Shown here one piece after another: positions 1 through 8,455 of a DNA stretch of 64,000 bases. Within the stretch, counting starts at the first letter, position 1. The number at the start of each line of letters is the position of its first letter. This DNA comes from Aeromonas salmonicida subsp. salmonicida. GTDB taxonomy: Bacteria; Pseudomonadota; Gammaproteobacteria; Enterobacterales; Aeromonadaceae. Position numbers and translations under genes: made by a program. The notes beneath the pieces are model-generated. The model worked only from the letters and a program-made list of their open reading frames with translations. It ran no database searches and was not told where the DNA came from. The stretch covers positions 124,001-188,000 of the forward strand of contig NZ_LSGW01000047.1 of assembly GCF_001643305.1 (NCBI RefSeq), written 5' to 3'.

Positions 1-413
1 TGCCGCACGTCAACGCCGGCGCGCTGGCTCACTTCCAGCAGATGATGACCGTACTGATCGTTGCCCACCGCGGTCAGCAGCCGGGTGTCGGTGCCAAGCC
101 GTGCCAGGTTCTCGGCTATGTTGCGCCCTACCCCGCCGGCGGAGGTACGCACTCGACCGGGGTTGGAGTCGCCGATGCGCAGGTTGTCATGACTGCAGCC
201 GCAGATATCCATATTGGCGCCGCCGATCACCACGGCGTAGGGTCCTTCCCGCAGCACATAGCCGCGCCCCTGCACATAGCCCTGGCGCATCAGGCTGGAG
301 ATGTGGCTCGCCAGCGCCGAGCGGCTGATGCCGAGGCGATCCGCCAGCTCCTGCTGGGCAATCATGGGATCCTGGCGCAGCAGGGCGAGGATCTCTTGTT
401 CACGCTCAGTCAT
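1..413 (-). CDS. PfkB-family sugar/nucleoside kinase with N-terminal HTH (5' part only)
   Basis: This gene runs off the left edge, so only about the first 137 residues are present. Residues 1-50 form a winged-helix HTH (starts MTEREQEILALL, with a recognition-helix-like segment GISRSALASHI). A PfkB/ribokinase fold then begins, with VVIGGANMDI and the ribokinase-type glycine motif AGGVGRNIAENLARLG. This layout is known from PfkB kinases such as the pseudouridine kinase PsuK and E. coli YeiI. The substrate cannot be read from the fragment; pseudouridine or another nucleoside is a guess. The start is the ATG at 413, immediately beside an inverted repeat that looks like an operator. The fused HTH suggests that the protein may regulate itself, which is inference. 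Confidence 0.8.
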   Translation of the reverse strand, partial: MTEREQEILALLRQDPMIAQQELADRLGISRSALASHISSLMRQGYVQGRGYVLREGPYAVVIGGANMDICGCSHDNLRIGDSNPGRVRTSAGGVGRNIAENLARLGTDTRLLTAVGNDQYGHHLLEVSQRAGVDVR

Positions 414-444
414 AGACAAACATCCAGTTACAAACGTTTGTCTA
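413..444. promoter_or_regulatory. Operator-like nested inverted repeats at the kinase start
   Basis: TAGACAAAC (413-421) and GTTTGTCTA (436-444) form a perfect 9-bp inverted repeat. Inside it lies the 12-bp palindrome ACAAACGTTTGT (430-441). The repeat overlaps the start codon of the HTH-kinase gene. It is a plausible binding site for that gene's own HTH domain or for another dimeric repressor. Confidence 0.5.
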
Positions 445-610
445 TTATTTATGAAAAACGTTTTCCCGCCATCCTCTCGTGCAAGAAATGTCGATTTGCG
501 CACAAAAAATCAGCTGCAAGCTGCGACGGGTTTCTCGTCTATGTACGCCACTTTTCATGTGCGGGCGGGCGACTGCCGCTTATAATGCGGCCGCCACAGA
601 GGAGAGAGAG

Positions 611-1120
611 ATGAAAGAGTCGGATTACGGCTGTGAGGGACAAACCAATCCACAGTCACCAACAGAGGACGCATCCCCGTATTGCTGCATCGGACTGGTC
701 AATCCCAAGTCACCGGAGAACGTGGGGGCCGTGATGCGTGCCGCCGGTTGCTACGGGGCGGACGAGGTCTACTACACGGGCAACCGCTTCGAGCTGGCAC
801 GCCGTTTTGCTACCGATACCAAGCAGATGGTGGACAAGATCCCCTTGCTCGGGGTCGAGGCGCTGCTGGACTTTGTGCCGACCGGCTGCACCCCTGTGCT
901 GGTGGATCTTATCGAGGGGGCCACCTCGTTGCCGGATTATGTCCATCCTGAACGTGCCTTCTACATCTTCGGCCCCGAGGATGGCACCCTGGATCCCGCC
1001 CGCTTCGCGGCAGTGAAGGAGGTGATCTATGTCCCGACCCTGGGCTGCATGAACCTGGCCGCCTCGGTCAATGTGATCCTCTATGACCGGCTTGCCAAAC
1101 GCCTGAGGGCCAAGGGATAA
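611..1120 (+). CDS. SPOUT (TrmH-family) RNA methyltransferase
   Basis: This is a 169-residue protein of the SpoU/TrmH class of SAM-dependent RNA 2'-O-methyltransferases. Visible motifs are the N-terminal motif 1 (LVNPKSPENVGAVMRAAG, about residues 32-49), motif 2 (FYIFGPEDGTLD, about 115-126) and motif 3 (VPTLGCMNLAASVNVILYD, about 139-157), which together form the trefoil-knot cofactor site. The ATG at 611 follows a GAGGAGAGAGAG Shine-Dalgarno region. The N-terminal 25 residues have no counterpart in the core fold. The target RNA is not evident. The intergenic DNA just downstream carries a degenerate copy of this gene's 3' end (1152-1213). Confidence 0.85.
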   Translation: MKESDYGCEGQTNPQSPTEDASPYCCIGLVNPKSPENVGAVMRAAGCYGADEVYYTGNRFELARRFATDTKQMVDKIPLLGVEALLDFVPTGCTPVLVDLIEGATSLPDYVHPERAFYIFGPEDGTLDPARFAAVKEVIYVPTLGCMNLAASVNVILYDRLAKRLRAKG

Positions 1121-1151
1121 TAAGCATCTGGTCTATGTGACTACACAGCAA

Positions 1152-1213
1152 GGCAGCATGAACCAGGTGCCTCGATCAACGTTATCCTCTACGACCAGTT
1201 GGCGAAGGGATAA
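1152..1213 (+). pseudogene. Degenerate duplicate of the methyltransferase 3' end
   Basis: The DNA from 1152 (GGCAGCATGAACC...) to the TAA at 1211-1213 aligns with 1043-1120 of the upstream methyltransferase gene. It retains most of the codons for motif 3, with several substitutions, one single-base deletion and a 15-base gap before the shared end (AAGGGATAA). It has no start and is not a gene. It looks like a leftover 3' end from a paralogue, an allelic replacement, or excision of an inserted element. Confidence 0.7.
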
Positions 1214-1247
1214 CCTCAGTCCTGAGCCGTGGCGCTGTGACGAACAG

Positions 1248-1616
1248 TCAAACCGTAATGGAAAATGTGCTGTTCATTGGCAAGTTGTCAGAATTGGCGG
1301 CCGCGGGAGCTTCTTGACGCTTGTTGGTCGGCTCCTCTTTCTTGGCGGCTTCCGCCTGCAGGCGAGCAATTTCCGCCATGATCAGTTCCAGTTGTTGTTG
1401 CAGGACTTTGATCTGCTCTTGCTGTGCTTTCGCTGATTGGGGATCCGCTGCCGCGCTCTCATCTTTCTTGTCTGTGAGCGCTTTTATCTGTTCCCTAATC
1501 TTTGCCGATTTTGCTTCTAATTGAGCAATTCTGCTTTGAGGGTCGCCAGATGCACGGCTGCCTATAGAAGCTGTATCGCTGCGGCCGATAGCGGCTGATG
1601 GAAGGGGCACTTGCAT
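1248..1616 (-). CDS. Small coiled-coil protein, FlxA-like
   Basis: This 122-residue cytoplasmic protein has no signal peptide. Residues 25-95 are a heptad-rich coiled coil (IAQLEAKSAKIREQIKAL, then QIKVLQQQLELIMAEIARLQ) flanked by Ser/Ala/Pro-rich ends. Composition and layout resemble the FlxA-like family, named after a flagellar-class-3 gene of E. coli with no known biochemical role. GGGAGATAAC lies directly before the ATG at 1616. There is no operon partner: the neighbour 85 bp downstream is the unrelated SPOUT gene on the other strand. The family name is tentative. Confidence 0.6.
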   Translation of the reverse strand: MQVPLPSAAIGRSDTASIGSRASGDPQSRIAQLEAKSAKIREQIKALTDKKDESAAADPQSAKAQQEQIKVLQQQLELIMAEIARLQAEAAKKEEPTNKRQEAPAAANSDNLPMNSTFSITV

Positions 1617-1700
1617 GTTATCTCCCTAGATTTTCGATAGATTTATCTTTCTATCGACCAGAGAATGAGTTACTTCACTCCTTTTCCCTCTGTAGTTGCA

Positions 1701-2447
1701 TCAGTTACCGCTTGGCTCGACTCTTTGTTCCAACTCCTTGATAAAACCGCGATAGTAATCATGGAGCTGGTAGCGGCGATAGATCTCGGCCAGGGTGCCG
1801 CTGCGGATCAGGCGCACCATGCCCTGATCCCAGAGTTGCTGCAGGCGGGCCCCCCGCTCGGTATCGGCAAAGATGGGGTAGGTCGGGATCCAGCGCAGGA
1901 AGGTACGATTCATGTTGGCGGGAATGGAGTCGGCTGAATAGAGCACGCCGGCTGTCAGGTAGTAGCGGTAACGCTCCTTGGCCAGCAGTTGCAATGCCAT
2001 GTCGTGGCTGTCAATCTCGTGCCAGCGCATGGAGACCGGTATGTACTTGTCGAAGGCCCAGCCCCGCAGCCACAGCACCCCCTGCCCTTTCAGACTGTTT
2101 TCACCCAGCCACTGGGGTTGCCACTTCTTGAGCATCAGCACCGTCAGATCGTCGGCAGAGGCGGGATAGTCCGGCTGGCGTACGCCGTTGACCTCGTCCC
2201 GATAGACCCCCATCGCCATGTCGCCCCCCTTCTGCGCTACCACCGCCAGCGCCCGCTTGTAGGGCACTATGTGCGGGACGACCTCATAGCCATGGGGCTG
2301 ATAGATGGCGCCGACGATATCCAGATAGATGCCCCGCCCATCGGGCTGACAGAAAGCGGGCCAGTCATCGCAATAGACATGCAAAGGGTCGGCCCTGCCA
2401 GGCAAGCAGAACAAGAGAAACAGCAGCGAAAGCAGCAGACGAACCAT
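1701..2447 (-). CDS. Periplasmic solute-binding protein (family 3-like), orphan
   Basis: This 248-residue protein has a cleavable signal peptide (MVRLLLSLLFLLFCLPGRA) followed by a fold that resembles ABC-type amino-acid binding proteins of family 3. Typical segments are the early YCDDWPAFC, a KRALAVVAQKGGDMAMGVY block and the terminal LIRSGTLAEIYRRYQL. No permease or ATPase gene is nearby, so it may act as a stand-alone periplasmic sensor or with a distant transporter. Aeromonas and Vibrio carry many such orphan proteins. The ligand is unknown. A GAGGAAA sequence lies upstream of the ATG at 2447. Confidence 0.75.
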   Translation of the reverse strand: MVRLLLSLLFLLFCLPGRADPLHVYCDDWPAFCQPDGRGIYLDIVGAIYQPHGYEVVPHIVPYKRALAVVAQKGGDMAMGVYRDEVNGVRQPDYPASADDLTVLMLKKWQPQWLGENSLKGQGVLWLRGWAFDKYIPVSMRWHEIDSHDMALQLLAKERYRYYLTAGVLYSADSIPANMNRTFLRWIPTYPIFADTERGARLQQLWDQGMVRLIRSGTLAEIYRRYQLHDYYRGFIKELEQRVEPSGN

Positions 2448-2655
2448 GATTCACAATTTCCTCGGTGGCGATGCGCTCATCGGGCGGATCAGCCTGCGCG
2501 ATGAGTACACCAAAGCCATACCACATGATATGGGGATCTCGAACCGAATCACCTCTTTTTCCCTGTTTTGCGAGCGAGTCGAGGGTTATTGCCCTCTGAA
2601 TGGGTATTATTGACAATAAGATTCATTAGTAACCCAACCATAGGGGAGCCTTCAT

Positions 2656-3084
2656 ATGCCATCCATCAAAACCCTGCTCTGCCCCGTCGATTTTTCCCAG
2701 ATGTCCCAGTCAGTGCTCGACTATGCCGTGTTCATGGCCCAGAGCCATCAGGCCGAGCTAAAGCTGATCCATGTGGTGGATCAATTGCATGGTTTCGACA
2801 GCTACAAAATCCTGCACATGACCGCCATCGAGATCACCCACGAAATGGAACGCCAGGCCAAGACCCAGTTGAAAGAGCTGGTCGCCACCCTGCCCATTCC
2901 CGCCAGCTTCGAAGTACGCTTCGGCCGCGCCGCCGACGAAATCGTCATTCAGGCAAAAGAGGAGAAGGTTGATCTCGTGGTTATGGGCAGCCATGGCCGT
3001 TCCGGCCTCAGCCACCTGCTGGTGGGCAGTGTCGCCGAGTCAGTGGTGCGCCACGCCCCCTGCCCTGTGCTGGTTGTCCGCTAA
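2656..3084 (+). CDS. Universal stress protein, UspA family
   Basis: This 142-residue single-domain cytoplasmic protein has the Usp fold: the opening strand LCPVDFSQMSQ, a central helix region, and the C-terminal ATP-binding signature VVMGSHGRSGLSHLLVGSV followed by VRHAPCPVLVV. The G-2x-G-9x-G-S type spacing indicates an ATP-binding subtype. The ATG at 2656 is preceded by AGGGGAG. It is transcribed alone and is followed by a hairpin terminator. A role in stress survival is known for the family; the specific trigger is not visible. Confidence 0.9.
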   Translation: MPSIKTLLCPVDFSQMSQSVLDYAVFMAQSHQAELKLIHVVDQLHGFDSYKILHMTAIEITHEMERQAKTQLKELVATLPIPASFEVRFGRAADEIVIQAKEEKVDLVVMGSHGRSGLSHLLVGSVAESVVRHAPCPVLVVR

Positions 3085-3109
3085 CCCTTCCATCGCCAAT
3101 CAACGAACT

Positions 3110-3139
3110 AAGGCCAGCACTCTGCTGGCCTTATCTCTT
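3110..3139 (+). terminator. Rho-independent terminator after the usp gene
   Basis: AAGGCCAGCA / TGCTGGCCTT is a perfect 10-bp stem with a 3-base loop, followed by ATCTCTTT. It lies between converging genes and may serve both. Confidence 0.7.
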
Positions 3140-3151
3140 TCAGAAACGCGC

Positions 3152-3787
3152 TCAACCGTGGGCGTAGATGACGCTGCCACCCTTGATGGTGTCTATGATG
3201 GCTCTGGACAGCTCCTTGGGCAGCGCAGGGCAGCCCCAACTGCGGCCCAGCTTGTCATATTTGCGCAGATGCTGCGGGCTGGCATAGCTGGCCCCGTGCA
3301 CCACAATTGCCCGCTTGCGGGCATTGCAGTTCTTGCCCGGGCTCAGGCCATCGAGACGCAGTGAATAACCGTGCTTTCCCTGATAGGTCTCGGCGGTGCG
3401 ATAGACACCGAGGGAACTCTGCCTGGAATTCAACTGATTGGAGAACTGGCGAGCGGCCAGCTCACCTGAATTGCGACCATGGCTGACCCAGGTGTGGTAG
3501 AGCAACTTGTGGCGTTTCACGTCGATCACGAACAGTCGGCGCTGGGTCGAGGGCTTGGTGTAATCAATGATGGTGAGGATGGGTTTGCGCTTGTGGCGCA
3601 CGCTCTGGTAACTGTCGATGGCCTTGCGAAACACCTGCTTGTCGAGCTTGCCTGCCAACCCAAGCTGACGATAGAGATCCTGATCCCAACTGGCATGGCT
3701 GCTGGCACTGAAACAGATCGCTCCGAACAGGAGCGGCAAGCTCAACCAGAGCGCACCAAATCGCTTTATCCAATCTGTTTGCTTCAT
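3152..3787 (-). CDS. Murein L,D-transpeptidase catalytic-domain protein
   Basis: This 211-residue exported protein has a signal peptide (residues 1-32, ending near SASSHAS). The rest is a YkuD-type L,D-transpeptidase domain of the YkuD_2 subgroup: an FVIDVKRHKLLYHTWVSHG strand pair around residues 83-101, then the catalytic block with VVHGASYAS and RSWGCPAL carrying the nucleophilic cysteine. Such enzymes make or edit 3-3 peptidoglycan cross-links or lipoprotein anchors in the periplasm. I place the start at the ATG at 3787 because AAGGAT precedes it and the signal peptide follows at once; longer forms would bury the signal peptide. Confidence 0.82.
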   Translation of the reverse strand: MKQTDWIKRFGALWLSLPLLFGAICFSASSHASWDQDLYRQLGLAGKLDKQVFRKAIDSYQSVRHKRKPILTIIDYTKPSTQRRLFVIDVKRHKLLYHTWVSHGRNSGELAARQFSNQLNSRQSSLGVYRTAETYQGKHGYSLRLDGLSPGKNCNARKRAIVVHGASYASPQHLRKYDKLGRSWGCPALPKELSRAIIDTIKGGSVIYAHG

Positions 3788-3883
3788 CCTTGAATCTGCT
3801 CCCGTTTTTGTTGGTAGCGCAGTGTGCAAAACATCGCCACAGCCTGCTGGATAGTTATATGCAAGCCCCTGATGGGGCGCAAG

Positions 3884-3917
3884 AAAAAAGCACAAAAATG
3901 CCGACCATGGTCGGCAT
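3884..3917 (-). terminator. Terminator of proBA
   Basis: ATGCCGACC / GGTCGGCAT forms a perfect palindrome at 3898-3917. On the minus strand it is followed by TTTTTGTGCTTTTTT, just past the proA stop. Confidence 0.8.
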
Positions 3918-3942
3918 CATGCAATGCGTTCTGGTTGTGCTA

Positions 3943-5196
3943 TCAGGCGCAGATCAGATAGTCCGCCAATCCCACCCATTTGTAGCTGGTCAGCTCGGTC
4001 AACCCCATGGGGCCGCGGGCATGCAGCATCTGGGTCGACACCGCCACCTCGGCACCCAGGCCAAACTGGCCACCGTCGGTGAAACGGGTGGAGGCGTTGA
4101 CGTAGACAGCAGCCGAACCGGCGCCGTTTACGAAACGCTCCGCATTGGCGAGATCATTGGTGAGGATGGCATCGGAGTGACCGGCATTGTGCTCGCGCAT
4201 GTGGGCCAGCGCCTCGTTCACGTCCGCCACCAGCTTGATCCCCAGGGTCAACCCCAGCCACTCGGTATCGAAGTCTTCCGGGCCTGCTTCGCACAGGTTG
4301 TCGGCACCAGCCAGCAGTGACATGGCGTTGGGAGCGGCCACCAGGGTCACCTGGCGCTCGTTCATCAGGCGGACCAGCTGCGGCAAAAAGCTCGCCGCAA
4401 TTTTCTTATGCACCAGCAGGGTATCGAGGGCATTGCAGGCCGAGGGGCGCTGCACCTTGGCATTTTCGATGACCGCCAATGAGCGCACCGGATCGGCACT
4501 CTCGTCCACGAAGACATGGCTGATGCCAAAACCACCGATGATGACGGGGATGGAGCTGTTCTCCTTGCACATCTTGTGCAACCCGGCGCCGCCACGGGGG
4601 ATGATCATGTCCACATAGCGATCGAGACGCAGCAGCTCGCCCACCAGCGCCCGATCCGGATTGTCGATGTACTGTACCGCTTCGGCAGGCAAGCCGGACG
4701 CAGCCAGCGCGGCCTGGATCACCCGCACCAGTTCCAGATTGGAGTGGAAGGTCTCGCGACCGCCACGCAGCATGCTGGCATTGCCTGTCTTGAGGCAGAG
4801 ACTGGCGATGTCGATGGTCACATTGGGGCGCGCCTCGTAGATGACGCCGATGACGCCGATGGGCACCCGACGGCGGGAGAGGCGCAGGCCGTTTTCCAGC
4901 ACCCGGCAATCTATCTCGGCACCAACCGGATCATCCAGGGTGATCACCTTGCGCACATCGGCCACTATCCCGGCAAGGCGTGCCGGGTTGAGCAGCAAGC
5001 GATCCAGCATGGCTTCGGAGAGGCCTGCCTCACGGCCTGCCGCAATATCCTTGTCGTTGGCAGCCAGGATCTGGCTGCTGCGTGCTTCCAGCTCATCGGC
5101 AATAGCAGCCAGCGCCCAGTTTTTCTGCGCCGTACTGATGGTCGCCAGCTGATAGGCGGCTTCACGGGCCGCCTGCCCCATTTTTTCCAGACTCAT
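3943..5196 (-). CDS. proA: Gamma-glutamyl phosphate reductase
   Basis: This 417-residue NADPH-dependent enzyme performs the second step of proline synthesis, reducing glutamyl-5-phosphate to glutamate semialdehyde. Length and sequence match the ProA family. The segment [13 protein letters not shown] (near residue 255) contains the catalytic cysteine, and [11 protein letters not shown] and [11 protein letters not shown] are family signatures. It lies downstream of proB on the same strand with a 97-bp gap, and a strong terminator follows it, so the two form an operon. The gap contains a partial duplicate of the proB 3' end. An AGG-rich region precedes the ATG at 5196. Confidence 0.97.
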   Translation of the reverse strand: MSLEKMGQAAREAAYQLATISTAQKNWALAAIADELEARSSQILAANDKDIAAGREAGLSEAMLDRLLLNPARLAGIVADVRKVITLDDPVGAEIDCRVLENGLRLSRRRVPIGVIGVIYEARPNVTIDIASLCLKTGNASMLRGGRETFHSNLELVRVIQAALAASGLPAEAVQYIDNPDRALVGELLRLDRYVDMIIPRGGAGLHKMCKENSSIPVIIGGFGISHVFVDESADPVRSLAVIENAKVQRPSACNALDTLLVHKKIAASFLPQLVRLMNERQVTLVAAPNAMSLLAGADNLCEAGPEDFDTEWLGLTLGIKLVADVNEALAHMREHNAGHSDAILTNDLANAERFVNGAGSAAVYVNASTRFTDGGQFGLGAEVAVSTQMLHARGPMGLTELTSYKWVGLADYLICA

Positions 5197-5236
5197 AACC
5201 TAATCCCTTTGTCTCTCGACTCTGGGTACCACCCTG

Positions 5237-5265
5237 GAGCAGTACCATATCGTCTCTGCGAATGG
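5237..5265 (-). repeat. Duplicate of the proB 3' end in the proB-proA gap
   Basis: The 29 bases at 5237-5265 match 5297-5325 (the last codons of proB) with two mismatches. Read in the proB frame this copy gives IRRDDMVLLQGG, against [14 protein letters not shown] in the gene. The two copies are 60 bp apart in direct orientation, and the downstream copy lacks the stop codon. Confidence 0.75.
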
Positions 5266-5293
5266 ACCATTTATCCCGTTCTATCGAACGGCC

Positions 5294-6397
5294 TTAGAGC
5301 AGTACCATATCATCTCTGTGAATGGCCACGGCACCATAGCCGTAACCCAATACCTGCTCGATGCTGTCCGAATGCACGCCGCGCAGCTTGTTGAGCTCTA
5401 CGTGATCATAGCGACAGATGCCCCGCGCCAGCTCGACGCCTTTGGGATCGAGAATGCGCACCACGTCGCCCCGGACGAAGTCGCCCTTCACGGAAACGAT
5501 CCCCTTGGGCAGCAGGCTGGAGCCTTTGTCCTGCATGGCGGCAACAGCGCCTTGATCGACCTGGACTTCACCGTGCGGGGGCGGGCCTGCCAAAATCCAG
5601 CTCTTGCGCCCTTCCAGCGGGGAAGCGAGCGCCGGGAACAGGGTACCGATACGCTCACCTCTGGCGAGACGACCGATCACCTCGGGCATCTGGCCGGTAG
5701 CGATCACCACCTTGACCCCGGCACGGCGCGCCACATCGGCCGCCTGCAGCTTGGTTGCCATGCCGCCAGTGCCGAGCCCGCCGACACTGCCACCCGCCAA
5801 CTTGCGCAGCGTGTCGTCTATGGTCTGCACCTCTTCTATCAATTGTGCATCAGGGTTACTGCGCGGATCGGCGGTGAACAAACCCGTCTGATCGGTCAGC
5901 AGGATCAGCAGATCGGCATCAGCCAGGATAGCGGCACGAGCCGAGAGGTTGTCGTTGTCTCCCACCTTGATCTCAGCGGTTGCCACGGCGTCGTTCTCGT
6001 TGATGACGGGAATGATGCGATGATCGAGCAGGGTTCGCAGCGTATCGCGAGCGTTGAGGTAACGCTCCCTGTCCTCCAGATCGGCGCGGGTCAGCAACAT
6101 CTGACCGATATGCAGCCCATAGAGGTTGAACAAGTCCTGCCATACCCGAATGAGCTGGGTCTGGCCTACCGCCGCCAGCATCTGCTTGTTGGGCAGAGTC
6201 GGCGCCAGCGGAGGGTGGCCCAGATGTTCACGCCCGGCGGCAATGGCCCCCGAGGTGACCACCACGACTCTATGGCCGTGACGATGCAAGGCGGCACACT
6301 GTCTGACCAGCTCCACCATGTGGGCACGGTTAAGCTGGGAAGATCCCCCTGTGAGCACGCTGGTGCCCAGTTTGACGACTATGGTTCTGTTTTCCAT
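5294..6397 (-). CDS. proB: Glutamate 5-kinase
   Basis: This 367-residue enzyme phosphorylates glutamate with ATP, the first and feedback-controlled step of proline synthesis. Residues 1-255 are the amino-acid kinase domain ([58 protein letters not shown]). Residues 275-360 are the C-terminal PUA domain found in long-form ProB, including [14 protein letters not shown]. The ATG is at 6397. The last 29 bases are repeated downstream of the stop. With proA it forms the proline operon; the next upstream gene (crl) has its own terminator. Confidence 0.97.
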   Translation of the reverse strand: MENRTIVVKLGTSVLTGGSSQLNRAHMVELVRQCAALHRHGHRVVVVTSGAIAAGREHLGHPPLAPTLPNKQMLAAVGQTQLIRVWQDLFNLYGLHIGQMLLTRADLEDRERYLNARDTLRTLLDHRIIPVINENDAVATAEIKVGDNDNLSARAAILADADLLILLTDQTGLFTADPRSNPDAQLIEEVQTIDDTLRKLAGGSVGGLGTGGMATKLQAADVARRAGVKVVIATGQMPEVIGRLARGERIGTLFPALASPLEGRKSWILAGPPPHGEVQVDQGAVAAMQDKGSSLLPKGIVSVKGDFVRGDVVRILDPKGVELARGICRYDHVELNKLRGVHSDSIEQVLGYGYGAVAIHRDDMVLL

Positions 6398-6577
6398 GGG
6401 AGCAAGAAGGCTGAAAAATTAGGAATCCCTTTATACCCACGGCCCTGTTGCCCTGCAAGGCAATTAAGCCCGCGAGCTGTACTCGGATAAAGGAAGGGGC
6501 CAGACATGGTTGCCTTGCAACAGCATCGACCAGGACTAAAGAGAGAGTGTGTGTGAGTGGAGGAAAGCAGTGTGGAA

Positions 6578-6614
6578 AAGATGGCCCTGCGAGTGAATGG
6601 ACAACTCGCAGGGC
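6578..6614 (-). terminator. Probable terminator after crl
   Basis: GCCCTGCGAGT (6584-6594) and ACTCGCAGGGC (6604-6614) form a perfect 11-bp stem with a 9-base loop, 10 bp past the crl stop on the minus strand. It is followed by CATCTTTTCC, a weak U-run. Confidence 0.6.
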
Positions 6615-6623
6615 ATCAGATCA

Positions 6624-7016
6624 TCAGGCGGCGGTGACCGCCAGCTCGTTGGTCACCTGCTCGGCAGGGGCCAGCTGGCACTCCAACAAGGTGAGCTTGT
6701 CACTGATGAGCTTGTAGAAGCGGTTGAGGGTTCGCTCGACTTCTGCCTGGTGCTTCTTGGGCAGCGGCTTGTTGATCCACTCCCCTTCTGCATTGTAGAA
6801 ACCGACCTGATAGTGATAACTGAAGCTGCGATCCTGCTGTTCCAGCACAAGCCACCAGCCCCAGAACTCCCGCTTGTCCGGTGCCGGCTTGGCACTGACA
6901 CAGACGGAAAGACAGTCGAAACGGTAACGGCCCTCTTCACACAGGTCCTCACGTAAATAGGGGCCGATAGCGGCAAACTGCCTCAGCAGTCGCTTGTAGG
7001 TCACTCTTTCTGACAT
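6624..7016 (-). CDS. crl: Sigma factor-binding protein Crl
   Basis: This is a 130-residue homologue of Crl, the small protein that binds sigma-S and favours its assembly with core RNA polymerase. The family core is clear: IGPYLREDLCEEGRYRFDCL followed by SVCVSAKPAPDKREFWGWW, then an aromatic FSYHYQVGFYNAEGEW segment. The ATG at 7016 is preceded by GGGAGGTTAAC, a near-ideal Shine-Dalgarno site, which favours it over an in-frame start 21 bases upstream. The crl-frsA-gpt order matches E. coli. It is expected to tune stationary-phase gene expression. Confidence 0.93.
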   Translation of the reverse strand: MSERVTYKRLLRQFAAIGPYLREDLCEEGRYRFDCLSVCVSAKPAPDKREFWGWWLVLEQQDRSFSYHYQVGFYNAEGEWINKPLPKKHQAEVERTLNRFYKLISDKLTLLECQLAPAEQVTNELAVTAA

Positions 7017-7076
7017 GTTAACCTCCCTGTTGAACAAGCCACATCACCTGGGTGACGTTATGTTTTTAGCGCTAAA

Positions 7077-8345
7077 TCATGTACATAGGTGTTTTTTAAG
7101 CCAGTCGATCATCTCTTTCAACGCCTCGTCGTACACCTCCAGCAAGGGTTGTTTGTCGAACACCACTGCCTTGCCATTGTGGCTGGCGGCTGCCAGCGCC
7201 CGTACATCTTGCTCGGGGCAAATAAAATCCTTCTTGTGTCCGATACTTAATATCGGCACGGAAGTGCGAGTCCCCAGTAATCCTTGCGTCTTGAGTGAAA
7301 ATACCTGGCACTTGGTGCGCAGCAACTCCCACTGAGCCGCATCGGCTCCAAGGCGGTTCGCCAGTCCGTCGCGCATCATGCGCGGGCAGCGGGCAAACAT
7401 CTCCTGATTGGTGAACACCTGATTGACGCCGGCACCGATGCAGACGACGGTTCTGAGTTTGAACGGTTCGATGAAGGCCAGCCGTGCCGCCACATTGCCC
7501 GCCAGACGAAAGCCCACCATGGCGATGCGCTGATGATCGACCCAGGCAACCTCGGAAAGATGGTTCAACACTGCCTGATGCAGGCGACTGGTGTCCTGCA
7601 CCAGCGGCCAGTGTTCGGCATAGCCGATGCCCGGCATATCCAGCGACAACATGCCGATGCCGTTGGGTTCCAGATACTTGAGGTAAAGGCTGAGGAAATC
7701 GACCTGCAAGGAGTCTATGCCACCGCTGACGATGACCAGAGGCACGGGTTTGTCGATGGTCGGCAGATGCAGATAGCCCTGAATGCTCTTGCCACGAAAT
7801 GGCACCTGTATCTCTTTGAGGGGGACCTTGAACAGACGGCCAGCCTCGCGGTAAGCCATGTTGCAGAGCAGCTGAGCCTGATCGGCCAGCTCGTCATTCT
7901 TGAGATGGGGATAGCTGGCGATGGAGTAGTAGCGTACCGCCTTGAGCAGATCTTTGAGGGCTGGCGCCGAGTCACCTTGCTCCGCGAGTGCCCGCCCCTG
8001 CTTGAAGTAACTGCCAGCCAGCAGACTCCACTCGTAGATCCAGTTTCCGGGCACATATCCCTTGATGGTATCCAGGTAACGCTCGTGGGTGCGCTCACCC
8101 TTTCCCATGGCGATGCAAGCCAGGGTCTGTTCCACTTCGACCGGATCCGCCCCCTGCCAGGCCCAGGTGGGTCGGCGCAGCAGACGATACCAGTGTGACG
8201 ACATGGAACCGTCGATAAAGGTTTCGTCCAGATTGGCATCTTGCTCTTCCACCGGGCTGCTGTTGGAGATTTCAGACGTCTCCAGCACCTTCTTTACCCG
8301 GGTGAAAAGCTTTTCGGTCAGGTTAAGGTCATCATTCAAGTCCAA
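7077..8345 (-). CDS. frsA: FrsA/YafA-family alpha/beta-hydrolase-fold protein
   Basis: This 422-residue cytoplasmic protein is homologous to FrsA, which binds unphosphorylated EIIA-Glc in enterics and was named for a fermentation/respiration switch. Residues 1-190 are the FrsA cap region (HWYRLLRRPTWAWQGADP, GNWIYEWSLLAG) and residues 190-420 the alpha/beta hydrolase fold. The usual GxSxG nucleophile elbow reads VGFRLAG, without serine, as in other FrsA proteins, so ordinary esterase activity is doubtful. The likely start is the TTG at 8345: no in-frame ATG precedes the conserved NLTEKLF segment, and a TGA lies four codons upstream. Confidence 0.88.
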   Translation of the reverse strand: MDLNDDLNLTEKLFTRVKKVLETSEISNSSPVEEQDANLDETFIDGSMSSHWYRLLRRPTWAWQGADPVEVEQTLACIAMGKGERTHERYLDTIKGYVPGNWIYEWSLLAGSYFKQGRALAEQGDSAPALKDLLKAVRYYSIASYPHLKNDELADQAQLLCNMAYREAGRLFKVPLKEIQVPFRGKSIQGYLHLPTIDKPVPLVIVSGGIDSLQVDFLSLYLKYLEPNGIGMLSLDMPGIGYAEHWPLVQDTSRLHQAVLNHLSEVAWVDHQRIAMVGFRLAGNVAARLAFIEPFKLRTVVCIGAGVNQVFTNQEMFARCPRMMRDGLANRLGADAAQWELLRTKCQVFSLKTQGLLGTRTSVPILSIGHKKDFICPEQDVRALAAASHNGKAVVFDKQPLLEVYDEALKEMIDWLKKHLCT

Positions 8346-8416
8346 AGCAATTACTCATACTGTCAGGCAGTGGTCCCATCTTAACCACTTTTCACGCCAG
8401 GCAGCCAGTTACACCA

Positions 8417-8449
8417 CAAAAAAACAGGGCTCCGGATGGGAGCCCTGTA
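8417..8449 (-). terminator. Terminator after gpt
   Basis: ACAGGGCTC / GAGCCCTGT is a 9-bp stem with a 7-base loop. On the minus strand it is followed by TTTTTTT, directly after the gpt stop. It separates gpt from frsA. Confidence 0.85.
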
Positions 8450-8455
8450 TGGTGA

